DNA of 44,241 nucleotides from Alloprevotella sp. (GTDB lineage: Bacteria; Bacteroidota; Bacteroidia; Bacteroidales; Bacteroidaceae): the NCBI GenBank assembly GCA_017477205.1, contig JAFUXE010000012.1, forward strand, positions 1 through 44,241. The letters run 5' to 3'. Numbering within the stretch: position 1 is the first letter of the stretch; each line of letters starts with the position of its first letter. The notes under the pieces were generated by a model, which was not told the DNA's origin, did not search any database, and was given only the letters and a program-made list of their open reading frames with translations. Position numbers and translations under genes: made by a program. This document shows positions 28,516-37,485 of this stretch, in pieces.

Positions 28516-29406
28516 TTATAGATTGTAGTATTCCCTGTGCGCCGCAGCCAGCGTGTTCTGCATGAGCATGGCGATGGTCATGGGACCGACACCGCCCGGG
28601 ACGGGCGTTATGTAGGCGCATTTCGGTGCCACTTCGTCAAACTTCACGTCGCCGCAAAGGCGGAAGCCGCGAGGCCGCGAGGCATCGGGGACGCGCGTGG
28701 TGCCGACGTCAACGACCGTAGCGCCTTCGCGCACCATGTCGGCCGTGACGAACTCAGGCTGTCCGATGGCGGCAACAAGGATGTCCGCCGTGCGGCACAT
28801 CTCGGGAAGGTTCTCCGTGTGGCTGTGGCAGATGGTGACCGTGGCGTCGCCGTACGTGCGCTGCACCATGAGGCTTGCCAGGGGCTTGCCGACGATGTTC
28901 GAGCGGCCGAGGATGACGACGTGCCTGCCGCTTGTGCGCACGTCGTAGCGGCGCAACAGCTCAAGGATGCCCTTCGGGGTGGCGGAGACGAAGCCGGGGA
29001 GGCCAGCGGAAAGACGCCCCACGTTGATGGGGTGGAAACCGTCCACGTCCTTGCGGTAGTCGATGGATTCTACGACCTTCTGTTCGGAGATGTGGCGCGG
29101 CAGGGGCAGTTGCACGATGAAGCCGTCCACTTCGGGGTCCTCGTTGAGCTTCTGCACCTCGGCCAACAGCTCCTCTTCCGTGATGTCCGCCTCGAAGCGC
29201 AGCAGCGTGCTGCGGAAGCCGCAGGCCTCGCAGGCTTTCACCTTGTTGTTTACGTAGGTCTCGCTGCCGCCGTCGTGTCCCACGAGGATAGCTGCCAGGT
29301 GGGGACGTCGGCCGCCTGCGGTGACCATGTTCTCTACTTCCGCCGCAATCTCGCTGCGGATGTCGGCAGCAGTCTTCTTGCCGTCAAGGATGATGGGGTG
29401 TTCCAA
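28516..29406 (-). CDS. folD: Methylenetetrahydrofolate dehydrogenase/cyclohydrolase
   Basis: A 296-residue bifunctional one-carbon enzyme that interconverts 5,10-methylene-, methenyl- and 10-formyl-THF with NADP. The catalytic Lys is in [12 protein letters not shown]; the substrate motif [13 protein letters not shown], the NADP-binding [13 protein letters not shown] and the C-terminal [10 protein letters not shown] are all intact. It starts 33 bp after ffh and is probably the second gene of an ffh-folD operon. Its product 10-formyl-THF is the substrate of fmt, also in this window. Confidence 0.96.
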   Translation of the reverse strand: MEHPIILDGKKTAADIRSEIAAEVENMVTAGGRRPHLAAILVGHDGGSETYVNNKVKACEACGFRSTLLRFEADITEEELLAEVQKLNEDPEVDGFIVQLPLPRHISEQKVVESIDYRKDVDGFHPINVGRLSAGLPGFVSATPKGILELLRRYDVRTSGRHVVILGRSNIVGKPLASLMVQRTYGDATVTICHSHTENLPEMCRTADILVAAIGQPEFVTADMVREGATVVDVGTTRVPDASRPRGFRLCGDVKFDEVAPKCAYITPVPGGVGPMTIAMLMQNTLAAAHREYYNL

Positions 29407-29439
29407 TTTTCTAATTTTTTATTTTTAATTCTATCTGTC

Positions 29440-30774
29440 TTATTTTCTTCGCTTCCCCGGCAGGTTGGGCATGAGGTTGGCCATTTTGCCGCCCTGCACC
29501 ATCTTCATCATCTTTCGCATCTGGTCGAACTGCTTCAGCAGGCGGTTCACCTCCTGAATCGTCGTGCCGCTGCCCTTTGCGATACGCTGCTTGCGGCTCG
29601 TGTTGAGGATTTCGGGGTGGTGGCGCTCCTTCGGGGTCATGCTGCGGATGATGGCCTCCACACCCTTGAAGGCGTTGTCGTCTATGTCGATGTCCTTCAG
29701 GGCCTTGCCCACACCGGGAATCATGGACGCGAGCTCCTTGATGTTGCCCATCTTCTTTATCTGCTGGATCTGGGCCAGGAAGTCGTCGAAGTCAAACTGG
29801 TTCTTGGCGATTTTCTTCGACAGGCGGCGGGCCTCTTCCTCGTCATACTGCTGCTGCGCACGCTCCACGAGGCTCACCACGTCGCCCATGCCGAGGATGC
29901 GGTCGGCCATGCGCTCGGGGTGGAACACGTCCAGCGCGTCCAGCTTCTCGCCCGTACCGATGAACTTGATGGGCTTCGTTACGACCGTGCGGATGCTGAG
30001 CGCAGCACCGCCGCGCGTGTCGCCGTCAAGCTTCGTCAGCACAACGCCGTCGAAGTCCAGGCGGTCGTTGAACTCCTTCGCCGTGTTCACGGCGTCCTGT
30101 CCCGTCATGGAATCCACCACGAAGAGCGTCTCCTGCGGCTGTATGGCCTCCTTGATGGCGCTGATTTCCTGCATCATCTGCTCGTCCACGGCCAGGCGTC
30201 CGGCCGTATCGACGATGACGAGGTCGTAGCTCTTCGCACGCGCTTCGCGAATGGCGTTCAGGGCAATCTGCACGGGGTCCTTGCTGTCCTCCTCGCTATA
30301 GACGGGCACCTCTATCTGTGCGCCAAGCGTCTTGAGCTGTTCGATGGCGGCAGGGCGATATACGTCGCAGGCCACCAGCAGCGGGCGCTTGTTGCGGCGC
30401 TTCTTCATCATCAGGGCGAGCTTTCCGCTCATCGTCGTCTTACCGGAACCCTGCAAGCCGGACATCAGCACCACGGCAGGACGTCCTTCCACGTTGAACT
30501 CTGCCGCTGTGCCGCCCATGAGCTGCGCCAGCTCGTCGTGGACAATCTTCACCATCAGCTGGCCGGGCTTCACGGATGTGAGCACGTTCTGGCCGAGGGC
30601 TTTCTGCTTCACCTCGTCGGTGAACGTCTTTGCCACCTTGTAGTTCACGTCCGCGTCAATGAGGGCGCGGCGTATGTCCTTCATGGTTTCGGCCACGTTG
30701 ATTTCAGAGATGCGGCCTTCGCCTTTCAGTATCTTGAATGACCTTTCAAGTCTTTCGGATAGGTTTTCAAACAT
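29440..30774 (-). CDS. ffh: Signal recognition particle protein Ffh
   Basis: A 444-residue SRP54 GTPase that binds 4.5S RNA and signal peptides. It has an N-terminal four-helix N domain and a G domain with GLQGSGKTTMSGKLA, VDTAGR and TKLDGD. The methionine-rich M domain includes the RNA-binding segment SRKQRIAKGSGTTIQEVNRL. It ends in a Gly/Lys/Arg-rich tail. No SRP RNA gene was recognised nearby. Confidence 0.96.
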   Translation of the reverse strand: MFENLSERLERSFKILKGEGRISEINVAETMKDIRRALIDADVNYKVAKTFTDEVKQKALGQNVLTSVKPGQLMVKIVHDELAQLMGGTAAEFNVEGRPAVVLMSGLQGSGKTTMSGKLALMMKKRRNKRPLLVACDVYRPAAIEQLKTLGAQIEVPVYSEEDSKDPVQIALNAIREARAKSYDLVIVDTAGRLAVDEQMMQEISAIKEAIQPQETLFVVDSMTGQDAVNTAKEFNDRLDFDGVVLTKLDGDTRGGAALSIRTVVTKPIKFIGTGEKLDALDVFHPERMADRILGMGDVVSLVERAQQQYDEEEARRLSKKIAKNQFDFDDFLAQIQQIKKMGNIKELASMIPGVGKALKDIDIDDNAFKGVEAIIRSMTPKERHHPEILNTSRKQRIAKGSGTTIQEVNRLLKQFDQMRKMMKMVQGGKMANLMPNLPGKRRK

Positions 30775-30846
30775 ATATTGACTAAATTATAAATTGAAAG
30801 TTAAGAATTCATTGTTCATTATCCATTAAAAACCCGCCTCGCCTAT

Positions 30847-30893
30847 AAAAAAGAAGATAGAACGTGGGTGGAGGGAGGTGAGGAATTCTATCT
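30847..30893 (-). terminator. Probable intrinsic terminator of the serine palmitoyltransferase gene
   Basis: An 8-bp stem AGATAGAA/TTCTATCT (arms 30855-30862 and 30886-30893) has a long purine-rich interior. It is followed on the minus strand by TCTTTTTTATA. It lies about 75 bp past the stop of the 30966-32150 gene. Confidence 0.6.
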
Positions 30894-30965
30894 CCATAGA
30901 AGGGGAAGTGGCGGGGCGGGTGGGGGGAGTGTTATTCTTCTGTTCGTGTATCCTGTCCTGTTATT

Positions 30966-32150
30966 TTATATAATGTCAAGCTGCTTGAATACATGTTTCA
31001 GGGCATCAACGCTGCGGTCTATTTGCTCCTTCGTGTGCGTGGCCATCAGGGCGTAGCGCACCAGCGTGTCCTGTGCGGCGCAGGCGGGCGGGATGACGGG
31101 ATTGATGAAGACGCCTTCCTGGAAGGCCATTGCCGTCACCATGAACGTCTTCTCCACGTCGCGCACGTAGAGGGGGATGATGGGGCTCTCCGTGTCACCG
31201 ATTTCGAAACCCTCTTCGCGGAAGCGCTTCAGGGCGTAGTTTGTCACGTCCCAGAGAGCCTGGATGCGTTCCGGCTCCTGCTGGATGATGTGCAGAGCCT
31301 CCCGTGCGGATGCCGTTGCGGCAGGCGTTGCGCTGGCACTGAAGATGTAGGTGCGGGCGTGGTGCTTCAGGTAGTTGATGATGACCTTGTCAGCAGCGAT
31401 GAAGCCACCGATGCTTGCCAGGCTCTTCGAGAAGGTGCCCATGATGAGGTCCACCTCGTCCGTGAGGCCGAAATGGTCGCAGACGCCGCGTCCCTGACGC
31501 CCGAAGACACCGATGCCGTGCGCTTCGTCCACCATGACGGTGGCACCGTATTTTTTCTTCAGCTCAATAATCTTGGGCAGGTTCGCCAGGTCACCCTCCA
31601 TGGAGAACACGCCGTCCACGACGATGAGCTTCACGGTGCCCTCCTCGCACTTCTGGAGCTGGCGTTCGAGGTCCTCCATGTCGTTGTGGCGGAATTTCAG
31701 GTACTTGGCGTGTGCCAGGCGTCGTCCGTCCACGATGCTCGCGTGGTCGCGCTCGTCGCAAAGGACATAGTCGTTACGTGAGAGCAGCTGCGGGATGACG
31801 CCGCTGTTCACGGTGAATCCCGTGGAGAAGCAGAGCGCTTCGTCCTTGCCCACGAAGTCGGCCAGTTCGCGCTCCAGCTGCACGTGAATGTCAAGTGTTC
31901 CGTTGAGGAAGCGTGAACCCGCGCAGCCGCTGCCATATTGGCGCATGGCTTTGACGCCGGCCTCAATGACGCGTTCGTCTCCGGTGAGTCCAGTGTAGGC
32001 GTTTGAGGCAAACATGAGGACTTTGTGGCCTCCCATTTCCACCTCTGTCCCCTGTTTTCCTTCGATTTCACGGAAATAGGGGTAGATGCCTTTGGCCATG
32101 AATTCCTGCGGAATTGTGTATTTGGCCAATCTATCGTGTAGTACGTCCAT
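30966..32150 (-). CDS. spt: Serine palmitoyltransferase (alpha-oxoamine synthase family)
   Basis: A 394-residue PLP enzyme closely resembling the Bacteroides/Porphyromonas enzyme that condenses serine with an acyl-CoA to start sphingolipid synthesis. It has EGKQGTEVEMGGH, SNAYTGLTGDERV, the DEAHGIGVFG cofactor motif and the PLP-lysine motif GTFSKSLASIGGF. Related alpha-oxoamine synthases (KBL, BioF) are the main alternatives, but the sequence follows the Bacteroidetes Spt pattern along its length. A -7 box lies 73 bp upstream and a terminator downstream, so it is monocistronic. Confidence 0.88.
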   Translation of the reverse strand: MDVLHDRLAKYTIPQEFMAKGIYPYFREIEGKQGTEVEMGGHKVLMFASNAYTGLTGDERVIEAGVKAMRQYGSGCAGSRFLNGTLDIHVQLERELADFVGKDEALCFSTGFTVNSGVIPQLLSRNDYVLCDERDHASIVDGRRLAHAKYLKFRHNDMEDLERQLQKCEEGTVKLIVVDGVFSMEGDLANLPKIIELKKKYGATVMVDEAHGIGVFGRQGRGVCDHFGLTDEVDLIMGTFSKSLASIGGFIAADKVIINYLKHHARTYIFSASATPAATASAREALHIIQQEPERIQALWDVTNYALKRFREEGFEIGDTESPIIPLYVRDVEKTFMVTAMAFQEGVFINPVIPPACAAQDTLVRYALMATHTKEQIDRSVDALKHVFKQLDII

Positions 32151-32222
32151 AGTCTTTACTTATATGTGTCATTTTCAGCACCTCCAAGGTTGTGGGGTTG
32201 CTTTTTGTCACACAAATCGCGG

Positions 32223-32230
32223 CAAAGATA
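32223..32230 (-). promoter_or_regulatory. -7 box upstream of spt
   Basis: TATCTTTG on the minus strand would place the start near 32216 and give a leader of about 65 nt. No good -33 box is seen. Confidence 0.45.
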
Positions 32231-32436
32231 GGGATTTTCTGGAAAAGGGATGCATAAACGCACAAAAAATTCACATTTGCGCATCTTTTTTGCCCATTAT
32301 CGCCCAGTTCGTGCAGTCTTTTGTTTTGCGCTGAACTAACAAGATTCCGGCAATTCTGATAATTCCGACAATTATTCTAAACAACATTTTGCTTGTTGTC
32401 TCTTATGGTATGCCATATTTAGAAATGCTACATCTC
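32231..32436. other. AT-rich junction between core and accessory DNA
   Basis: No gene is seen here. The stretch holds 9-bp repeat units at 32344-32380 (ATTCCGGCA, ATTCTGATA, ATTCCGACA, ATTATTCTA) related to the core nonamer tracts. To the right, gene composition becomes markedly AT-richer. Confidence 0.5.
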
Positions 32437-33240
32437 TCAGTCAAACTTAATTTCCCTAATCAGCTCTATGTGATTGAATAAGTGCTTTCTTCCGTTCACT
32501 ACCACAGTGTCTTTTCGTTTCTTGCTAACACCATAAATGTTGTGTCCTTCCCATTTGATTGTGCCTTCCGGGTAGGGACAATCTATAGTTTTCTTCTTGT
32601 AGTCGAACTCCGGATAGTCTGTCATGCGGAAATCTGTTTTATAAGGTGCATAATCAATCAGTACAGGCTTATCCTCAACCATTCGATATATATCATATTC
32701 ATCATGGTTTTTCACAGCTATGCTATAATGCACAATCACCAATTCCTTTGTTCCGTCAAAATCCATGTCTTTAAAAAAGAAAGGAGTATCACTCAACATG
32801 TTTCCCCTATTGTCGTTTGTTGCATGATAATCAGTTTTAATTACCTTATATCGATATTTCTTCATGATGTTAGAATTTCTCCCATCATCCATCCCCCAGC
32901 CACCATGATTGAATGTGCTGTCTGCGAATGAAGTTGTGTGAAGTGTAAACGACTTTCCGTTCTTTGTAAAAGTAATATCCGCTTGATTTATATTATATTT
33001 ATCCGCCTTAATCACAGCTTTCGCATGGAACCCATTTACAGGTTGGCGATATACCACGGTAAAACTGTCTGTGCTCGTCTTTTCTTCTTCTATTATTATA
33101 GAATCGTTTTTTTCTATTATAGAATCGCTTTCTTCTGTTATTATAGAATCGCTCGTTTTGTCAGCAGGATCCATCTTCACCCGGTTGTCACATGATAACA
33201 ACGAGATTATGATGATGGAGCCAAATATTTTCATTCTCAT
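32437..33240 (-). CDS. Putative lipoprotein with DSII repeats
   Basis: A 267-residue protein of unknown family. A hydrophobic signal ends in a lipobox-like LLSC (MRMKIFGSIIIISLLSC). An acidic repeated linker follows, in which the unit DSII recurs three times (SDSIIT, SDSIIE, NDSIII). The mature domain contains DMDFDGTKELVI, a Ca-binding-loop-like motif seen in FG-GAP/VCBS-type surface proteins. I use the ATG at 33240, which has AAAGGG upstream. An ATG at 33270 overlaps the stop of the small fragment before it. Surface or periplasmic location is inferred. Confidence 0.65.
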   Translation of the reverse strand: MRMKIFGSIIIISLLSCDNRVKMDPADKTSDSIITEESDSIIEKNDSIIIEEEKTSTDSFTVVYRQPVNGFHAKAVIKADKYNINQADITFTKNGKSFTLHTTSFADSTFNHGGWGMDDGRNSNIMKKYRYKVIKTDYHATNDNRGNMLSDTPFFFKDMDFDGTKELVIVHYSIAVKNHDEYDIYRMVEDKPVLIDYAPYKTDFRMTDYPEFDYKKKTIDCPYPEGTIKWEGHNIYGVSKKRKDTVVVNGRKHLFNHIELIREIKFD

Positions 33241-33266
33241 TTCTATGCCCTTTCTTTTATTCTGTA

Positions 33267-33368
33267 TCATGTCGTTAGTAGTTTACGCCATATTTGTTGT
33301 GGATCCTTAAACTGAACCCGTGTCTGCTCAGCCGTGTCCTGTGCCCTCAGAACATCTTCTTTAGTCAT
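33267..33368 (-). pseudogene. 33-codon gene fragment, AlbA-like start
   Basis: A short frame begins MTKEDVLRAQDTAEQTRVQF and stops 34 codons later, overlapping the next possible start as ATGA. The leader and first codons (QKRYSDMTKEDV in the ATG frame) resemble those of the AlbA gene at 34378 and the ORF start at 43813. The TRVQFK segment is reminiscent of AlbA_2-domain N-termini. I read it as the truncated 5' end of an AlbA-type gene, though a small real peptide is not excluded. Confidence 0.4.
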
Positions 33369-33402
33369 ATCTGAATAGCGTTTTTGTTTCTTGTTATATT
33401 AT

Positions 33403-33756
33403 CTATTTGTCTCCTTTCTCAAACCTCTCACGCAGATACGGCGCCCAAAAACGACGATCTCGGGTAATCTTCCAGTCGTTCATTAACTCACCATTCTCAT
33501 ACAGTTCGAAACAAACATAATTATATTCTTTGTCGCCAAATTCTTGAAGAATAATCCTTGTCGAAGACTTGTAAACACCTATATGCGATACATGGTAAGT
33601 TCTGCCAATTTCCAGTTCTGGATATTCCTCATAAACCCATGATTCGGATATGTTACGCAGACACTTTGCTGTCAGAGAGTTCACCTCGTTGAAGTTCTCT
33701 TTGAAATAATTCTCTTTGCTTATTCCATATTTTCTAATGTACTCGTCATTCGTCAT
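33403..33756 (-). CDS. Hypothetical protein, 117 aa
   Basis: A small soluble protein with no signal or membrane segment. It starts MTNDEYIRKYGISKENYF. The middle (IGRTYHVSHIGVYKSSTRIIL, then YNYVCFELYENGEL) looks like an alternating beta fold, and the C-terminus is basic (RDRRFWAPYLRERFEKGDK). I do not recognise the family. It starts 25 bp after the AlbA-wHTH gene and is probably co-transcribed. An immunity or accessory role is only a guess. Confidence 0.6.
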   Translation of the reverse strand: MTNDEYIRKYGISKENYFKENFNEVNSLTAKCLRNISESWVYEEYPELEIGRTYHVSHIGVYKSSTRIILQEFGDKEYNYVCFELYENGELMNDWKITRDRRFWAPYLRERFEKGDK

Positions 33757-33781
33757 ATTTCATTACAAATTTCAACATAGA

Positions 33782-34378
33782 TTACTCTTCAATAACCTCC
33801 CAATAACCGCCATTGTCTGGCCCGACACGGCGGATGAGACCCTTTTCTTGCATTTGCTTCAACTGCCACTTAATGCCATCACTGGAAATACCGCAAAGTT
33901 CTGTAAGTTCTTTTCTTGTTACAGATGCATTCTCATGGATTGCTTTTAAGATAATCTGGGTAGTTTTCTGGGTAGTTTTCTGGGTAGTTTTCTCAGATAT
34001 TGCAACATGTGAGACTGAATGGGCGTTGCTCTCACCTTGTAGTTCATCCAATTTCTTCAAAGGTAGCACCAGTTCAACTTCATCTAGGTCCATCTTATTC
34101 TCCAGCACAGGTTCTCCCCAACCTGCTTCTTTCCAAGCAGCGACAATTTCCGGAAAGCCTATCTCAGCATCCTCCACACCATGAATCTCATAACGCTTGG
34201 CCAGATCTTTCTCCTTGCGATGTTCTTCCACACCAAGCAGAATGATTCCACCAATAGTGTTGGCAAATGCCGAATATGTATCCCAAACAGACTTTGGGAC
34301 ATCCTTCTCTGCCAGCTTTGCTTCCAAGGTAACTCTTTCACCTCTCAGCAACAATGCTTTTATTTCTTCGCTCGTCAT
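33782..34378 (-). CDS. Compact AlbA-like plus winged-helix protein
   Basis: A 198-residue protein. Residues 1-65 (GERVTLEAKLAEKDVPKSVW, AFANTIGGIILLGVEE) match the AlbA_2/Schlafen-type N-terminal domain of RecG-like or RNA-binding proteins. Residues ~130-142 hold three KTTQ units. The C-terminus (ASVTRKELTELCGISSDGIKW and LIRRVG) is a winged helix. Full-length relatives are usually 400-500 aa with a C-terminal ATP-binding-like region between these parts, and that part is missing. It is either a miniaturised regulator or an in-frame deletion product. The start context is repeated near two other genes here. Confidence 0.7.
   Translation of the reverse strand: MTSEEIKALLLRGERVTLEAKLAEKDVPKSVWDTYSAFANTIGGIILLGVEEHRKEKDLAKRYEIHGVEDAEIGFPEIVAAWKEAGWGEPVLENKMDLDEVELVLPLKKLDELQGESNAHSVSHVAISEKTTQKTTQKTTQIILKAIHENASVTRKELTELCGISSDGIKWQLKQMQEKGLIRRVGPDNGGYWEVIEE
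33960..33995 (-). repeat. 12-bp tandem repeat encoding KTTQ
   Basis: Three near-identical copies of TGGGTAGTTTTC (plus strand) encode KTTQKTTQKTTQ inside the AlbA-winged-helix protein. Such KTTQ runs are frequent in this family between the AlbA and winged-helix parts and may vary in copy number. Confidence 0.8.
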
Positions 34379-34405
34379 ATCTTTATAACGTTTTTGTTCC
34401 TTGAT

Positions 34406-36586
34406 CTATTGCCTCTTCAATTGTTCAATATATTTTAGTTCACCTTCAGCAAATTCTTTGCACAAAGGATCTTTAATCATTTCTCTTAGCAGTCGTTCTG
34501 CTTCTGATAGTTCCCCTTTATCAATTAGAATATAAGCTTTTCGCCTTTTGAGAAAAGCCATGTGATAATTCCAGTGATTTATTTTTTCTTCTGTTTCAGG
34601 CTTTGGTGAATGTTCTATTACTTCATTTACAACTTCCAATGCTTGAGGGTCCATCAAGTTAGCAAGACAATTGATATACTCTTGTATATGTTCGTATCCT
34701 TTATCATTACTTGCAATTTCAAGATAGTAAGCTGCAACTTGTGGCTTATCCAGTTCCATCATACAGAAGCCAATTCTGTAACTTGACTCGATGAAAATTT
34801 CCCAAAGTAGCGGATCGTCTTCTTCACTGAAATTAAGTCCCTTTTCGTCTTTAATTAGGTGTAAAGTGCAATCATACACCCATTTCGCCAACTTATAAGC
34901 TTCAATGAACTGCCTTTCCTTCTCTAAAACAATTGCTTTCTTTATGGCTTCAAGCAAATCCTCTTTACTAGTAGAATAATTGTAGCCCTTAGATAGGCCA
35001 ATACAGAATGTCGTATTTAACGGAGTGTTTATCTTCTCCCTCTGCCTCTTATCATCATCGTTCGCAAAATTGCAACGCATGATATCAACTCGCATGGCAG
35101 CAGCTGAATCTTTTGTTTTTATTGAATGAGTTGAAATGATAATGGGGGCATTAATACAGAGAATTGACACATCTTCTTTGTCATCTGTGTTATAGTACAC
35201 ATGTGTACACGATAGTACGAACACTTTATCTTTTGCCTGTTCAACATTCAAAGAATAATTCGTTATGGCTTCCTTATCCTCCATCTTGGTAAGGAATTGA
35301 TTGGTTGCCATGTCATAAATAAACATACAATTAGCCAGATTCTTTTGCTTGATTCCAAACAGCCTGTCAAGAACAAAGCCCAGCGATATAATACCATCAT
35401 AACGATGCGAAGACGCAAAATGGGCTTCTATCTCCTTTTTACTCTTGACAAGCGCAACAGGAACATCTACGCTAAATTGTTTGATTGCTTCACTCCAATT
35501 CTTGTGGTCTCCATATTTTTTAGCAACCATCATAAGCCAATTGTTCATCAACCACATTCCAGAGGGATCACCTAATCTTGCCTTGCAAAGTGCCAAGTTG
35601 TTTGGTTGTTCAAGGGTAAGTTTTGGAACACCTTGTTTATAATAATACGCTGCTTCATCCTCTCTACCCAACTTTGACAAACAAGCCCCTATCATATTGC
35701 ATGTTTCATAATAGGCTTCCATCCAACTTTCATCACATCTATTAAGATAGGGTTTCAAATAGTTATAGAATCGCTCCAAAGTAATATAACTATCGAAGAA
35801 TCGATTCTGCCCATATAGATATTTCCCATAGCCGTAATAGTAGTCCTGTCTAAATTCATCCATTCCATGGGTGTACTCTTCCTCAACTTCGTCTATTTCA
35901 TCAAACTTATCAAGCGATTTAAGCTTTTCTCTTGTGCTACTCTCAATCTTATCAAATAAATCCAGCTCTGGATTTTCCTCCATTTCACTATAAGACAGAA
36001 TAAAGCTAATAATTATCGGCTTGTTGTTCGACTTCAGCGAGATACAATCATCTGTCTCACTATTATCTGGCGACATTAAAGTGACTCGAAGATATTTGAG
36101 CGTGTCAATACCTCCAATACTTGTAATAGTCAAAATGTAATTCCTTTCTTTACATTTTACAACTAAGGTCGTCTCATGAAATAGTCCCTGAGTATAATGT
36201 CCATCCTCTGTCTTGTTTTTTAGGATATATGCAAAAAGGTCGTAATTCCAAATAGCATCTGTATCATAGAGAATAGTTTCATCAACAGATTTTTCTTTCG
36301 CATAATCAAGATGATACATGACAGCCATTGATTCTATTGACGTACCATCTATCTTGAACAGACCTGCGAGAATTTCACCAAGAGCTATTCTGTTCGTTTC
36401 AGTAGCTCTTCGAAAGACAATCTCTTGATGCCTGTACGCAGATTCCAAGTAAACCAAAACCTTCTTATGCATCACATCAAAATCAATGTAATGCTTGTCA
36501 TTTTCAGGATGTTCATCAGAAACAGTCTGATTAGATTGCTTAGAGTATCCCTCTTTCTTTCCAAATAGTTTTTTGAAGATTCCCAT
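34406..36586 (-). CDS. Large TPR-like protein of unknown function
   Basis: A 726-residue soluble protein. After a basic N-terminus (MGIFKKLFGKKEG) and an alpha/beta region come helical repeat segments. Examples are RFFDSYITLERFYNYL, MIGACLSKLGREDEAAYYYKQG and, near the end, RKAYILIDKGELSEAERLLREM. These have the A/G/Y spacing of tetratricopeptide repeats. The middle (about 390-560) looks globular. No catalytic motif was recognised. The start at 36586 avoids overlap with the upstream gene. With the two genes before it (37459 to 36607) it likely forms one transcript. Confidence 0.7.
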   Translation of the reverse strand: MGIFKKLFGKKEGYSKQSNQTVSDEHPENDKHYIDFDVMHKKVLVYLESAYRHQEIVFRRATETNRIALGEILAGLFKIDGTSIESMAVMYHLDYAKEKSVDETILYDTDAIWNYDLFAYILKNKTEDGHYTQGLFHETTLVVKCKERNYILTITSIGGIDTLKYLRVTLMSPDNSETDDCISLKSNNKPIIISFILSYSEMEENPELDLFDKIESSTREKLKSLDKFDEIDEVEEEYTHGMDEFRQDYYYGYGKYLYGQNRFFDSYITLERFYNYLKPYLNRCDESWMEAYYETCNMIGACLSKLGREDEAAYYYKQGVPKLTLEQPNNLALCKARLGDPSGMWLMNNWLMMVAKKYGDHKNWSEAIKQFSVDVPVALVKSKKEIEAHFASSHRYDGIISLGFVLDRLFGIKQKNLANCMFIYDMATNQFLTKMEDKEAITNYSLNVEQAKDKVFVLSCTHVYYNTDDKEDVSILCINAPIIISTHSIKTKDSAAAMRVDIMRCNFANDDDKRQREKINTPLNTTFCIGLSKGYNYSTSKEDLLEAIKKAIVLEKERQFIEAYKLAKWVYDCTLHLIKDEKGLNFSEEDDPLLWEIFIESSYRIGFCMMELDKPQVAAYYLEIASNDKGYEHIQEYINCLANLMDPQALEVVNEVIEHSPKPETEEKINHWNYHMAFLKRRKAYILIDKGELSEAERLLREMIKDPLCKEFAEGELKYIEQLKRQ

Positions 36587-36606
36587 AATCATTGTTTTTA
36601 TTCTCA

Positions 36607-37194
36607 TCAATACTCCCAATTCTCACTTGCCTTTTCCAATGACACAAATCGAGCACCATCCATTATACACGCGAATTCCATCTTGCCAGTTTGCTTCCCT
36701 TCTCTATTTACGTTCTCATAGAATTCAACCAATATCCTATATGGGGAATAGATAATAAATGCTCCCAATGTTGTATCATAAACACAATCATCTTTCTTAT
36801 TCTCTGGTGATGAAACAACGGATTCCAATCTCTCCCTGTCAGCTTTTCTTTTATCGTAGTTATTCCATCGCTTCATCTCTACAGCCAACAAGTTATTATC
36901 AGCGTTTCTTTTATGGACGATAAGATCACTTACCATAAGAAGTGACACTTTCTTATCACCTTCGGAATGTTTAATGGTTCCATCATTCTTGCGGTTATAT
37001 TCCACATCAGCGTAATAATCTTTATACTGATTACTCTCATGCATTATAATCTCCATGTGATGTGCTTGCCTTGCACAGATATTACGCTCAGACACTCCAA
37101 TACGGATGTTGTTGTAATCCATCTCATACAGCACGTGTAATGAAGAAATTAAGATGTCATTAATGATAATGCCCCTTTTTTCTTTATCTGTCAT
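36607..37194 (-). CDS. PD-(D/E)XK-like nuclease candidate
   Basis: A 195-residue protein with the order expected of small restriction-like folds. There is an N-terminal SERNICARQAHHM helix (possible Glu ligand at 36) and a VEYNRKNDG strand. Asp90 follows in MVSDLIVHKR, and then comes NLLAVEMKRW with Glu106 and Lys108 (E-x-K). These are the residues of a PD-(D/E)XK active site. Similar small proteins are found in bacterial accessory regions, usually without known function. It overlaps the upstream 91-aa gene by 11 bp, so the two are tightly coupled. Nuclease activity is inferred from motifs only. Confidence 0.65.
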   Translation of the reverse strand: MTDKEKRGIIINDILISSLHVLYEMDYNNIRIGVSERNICARQAHHMEIIMHESNQYKDYYADVEYNRKNDGTIKHSEGDKKVSLLMVSDLIVHKRNADNNLLAVEMKRWNNYDKRKADRERLESVVSSPENKKDDCVYDTTLGAFIIYSPYRILVEFYENVNREGKQTGKMEFACIMDGARFVSLEKASENWEY

Positions 37195-37459
37195 ATTCTT
37201 TAATTAATTTATCCAATATACCTAGGCATTCAGGTATGTCATCAGCATGTTGATAGTTTAGAGCATTTGCTCCAACTTCACGATAAAAAGAAGCCATAAT
37301 CTCTGTGGGAATCGTTTGAGAATAATCAGAAATAGCTTGTCTTGCTTCCCTTATATTCTTTTCACGTCTTCTACCATCTTTAGTGCGTTGTGCTAAATAA
37401 TAACTTGTGTATAAGTCTTCCAATTTGGACTTTATACTTAATAATAATTCTTTTGTCAT
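37184..37459 (-). CDS. Small helical protein, 91 aa, partner of the ExK protein
   Basis: A 91-residue charged, probably all-helical protein (MTKELLLSIKSKLEDLYTSY, then RREKNIREARQAISDYSQTI). No family was recognised. Its stop overlaps the start of the ExK-motif protein by 11 bp, and it is the first gene behind a consensus promoter at 37486-37517. A small protein upstream of a nuclease could be an inhibitor or a targeting subunit, but this is inference. Confidence 0.65.
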   Translation of the reverse strand: MTKELLLSIKSKLEDLYTSYYLAQRTKDGRRREKNIREARQAISDYSQTIPTEIMASFYREVGANALNYQHADDIPECLGILDKLIKEYDR

Positions 37460-37485
37460 ATGCTTATCTCTTAATTAATCGCCGT

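Noticed and set aside
28537..30741. 734-codon plus-strand frame opposite folD and ffh
   Set aside because: It spans two well-defined genes and the gap between them, with no recognisable domains.
33960..33995. Short tandem repeat considered as a CRISPR-like array
   Set aside because: The units are 12 bp, adjacent without spacers, and lie in frame inside a coding sequence as KTTQ repeats.
36607..37459. Named toxin-antitoxin system for the 91-aa/ExK pair
   Set aside because: The overlap and sizes fit, but neither protein matches a known toxin or antitoxin family, so I left the pair as a nuclease candidate and partner.
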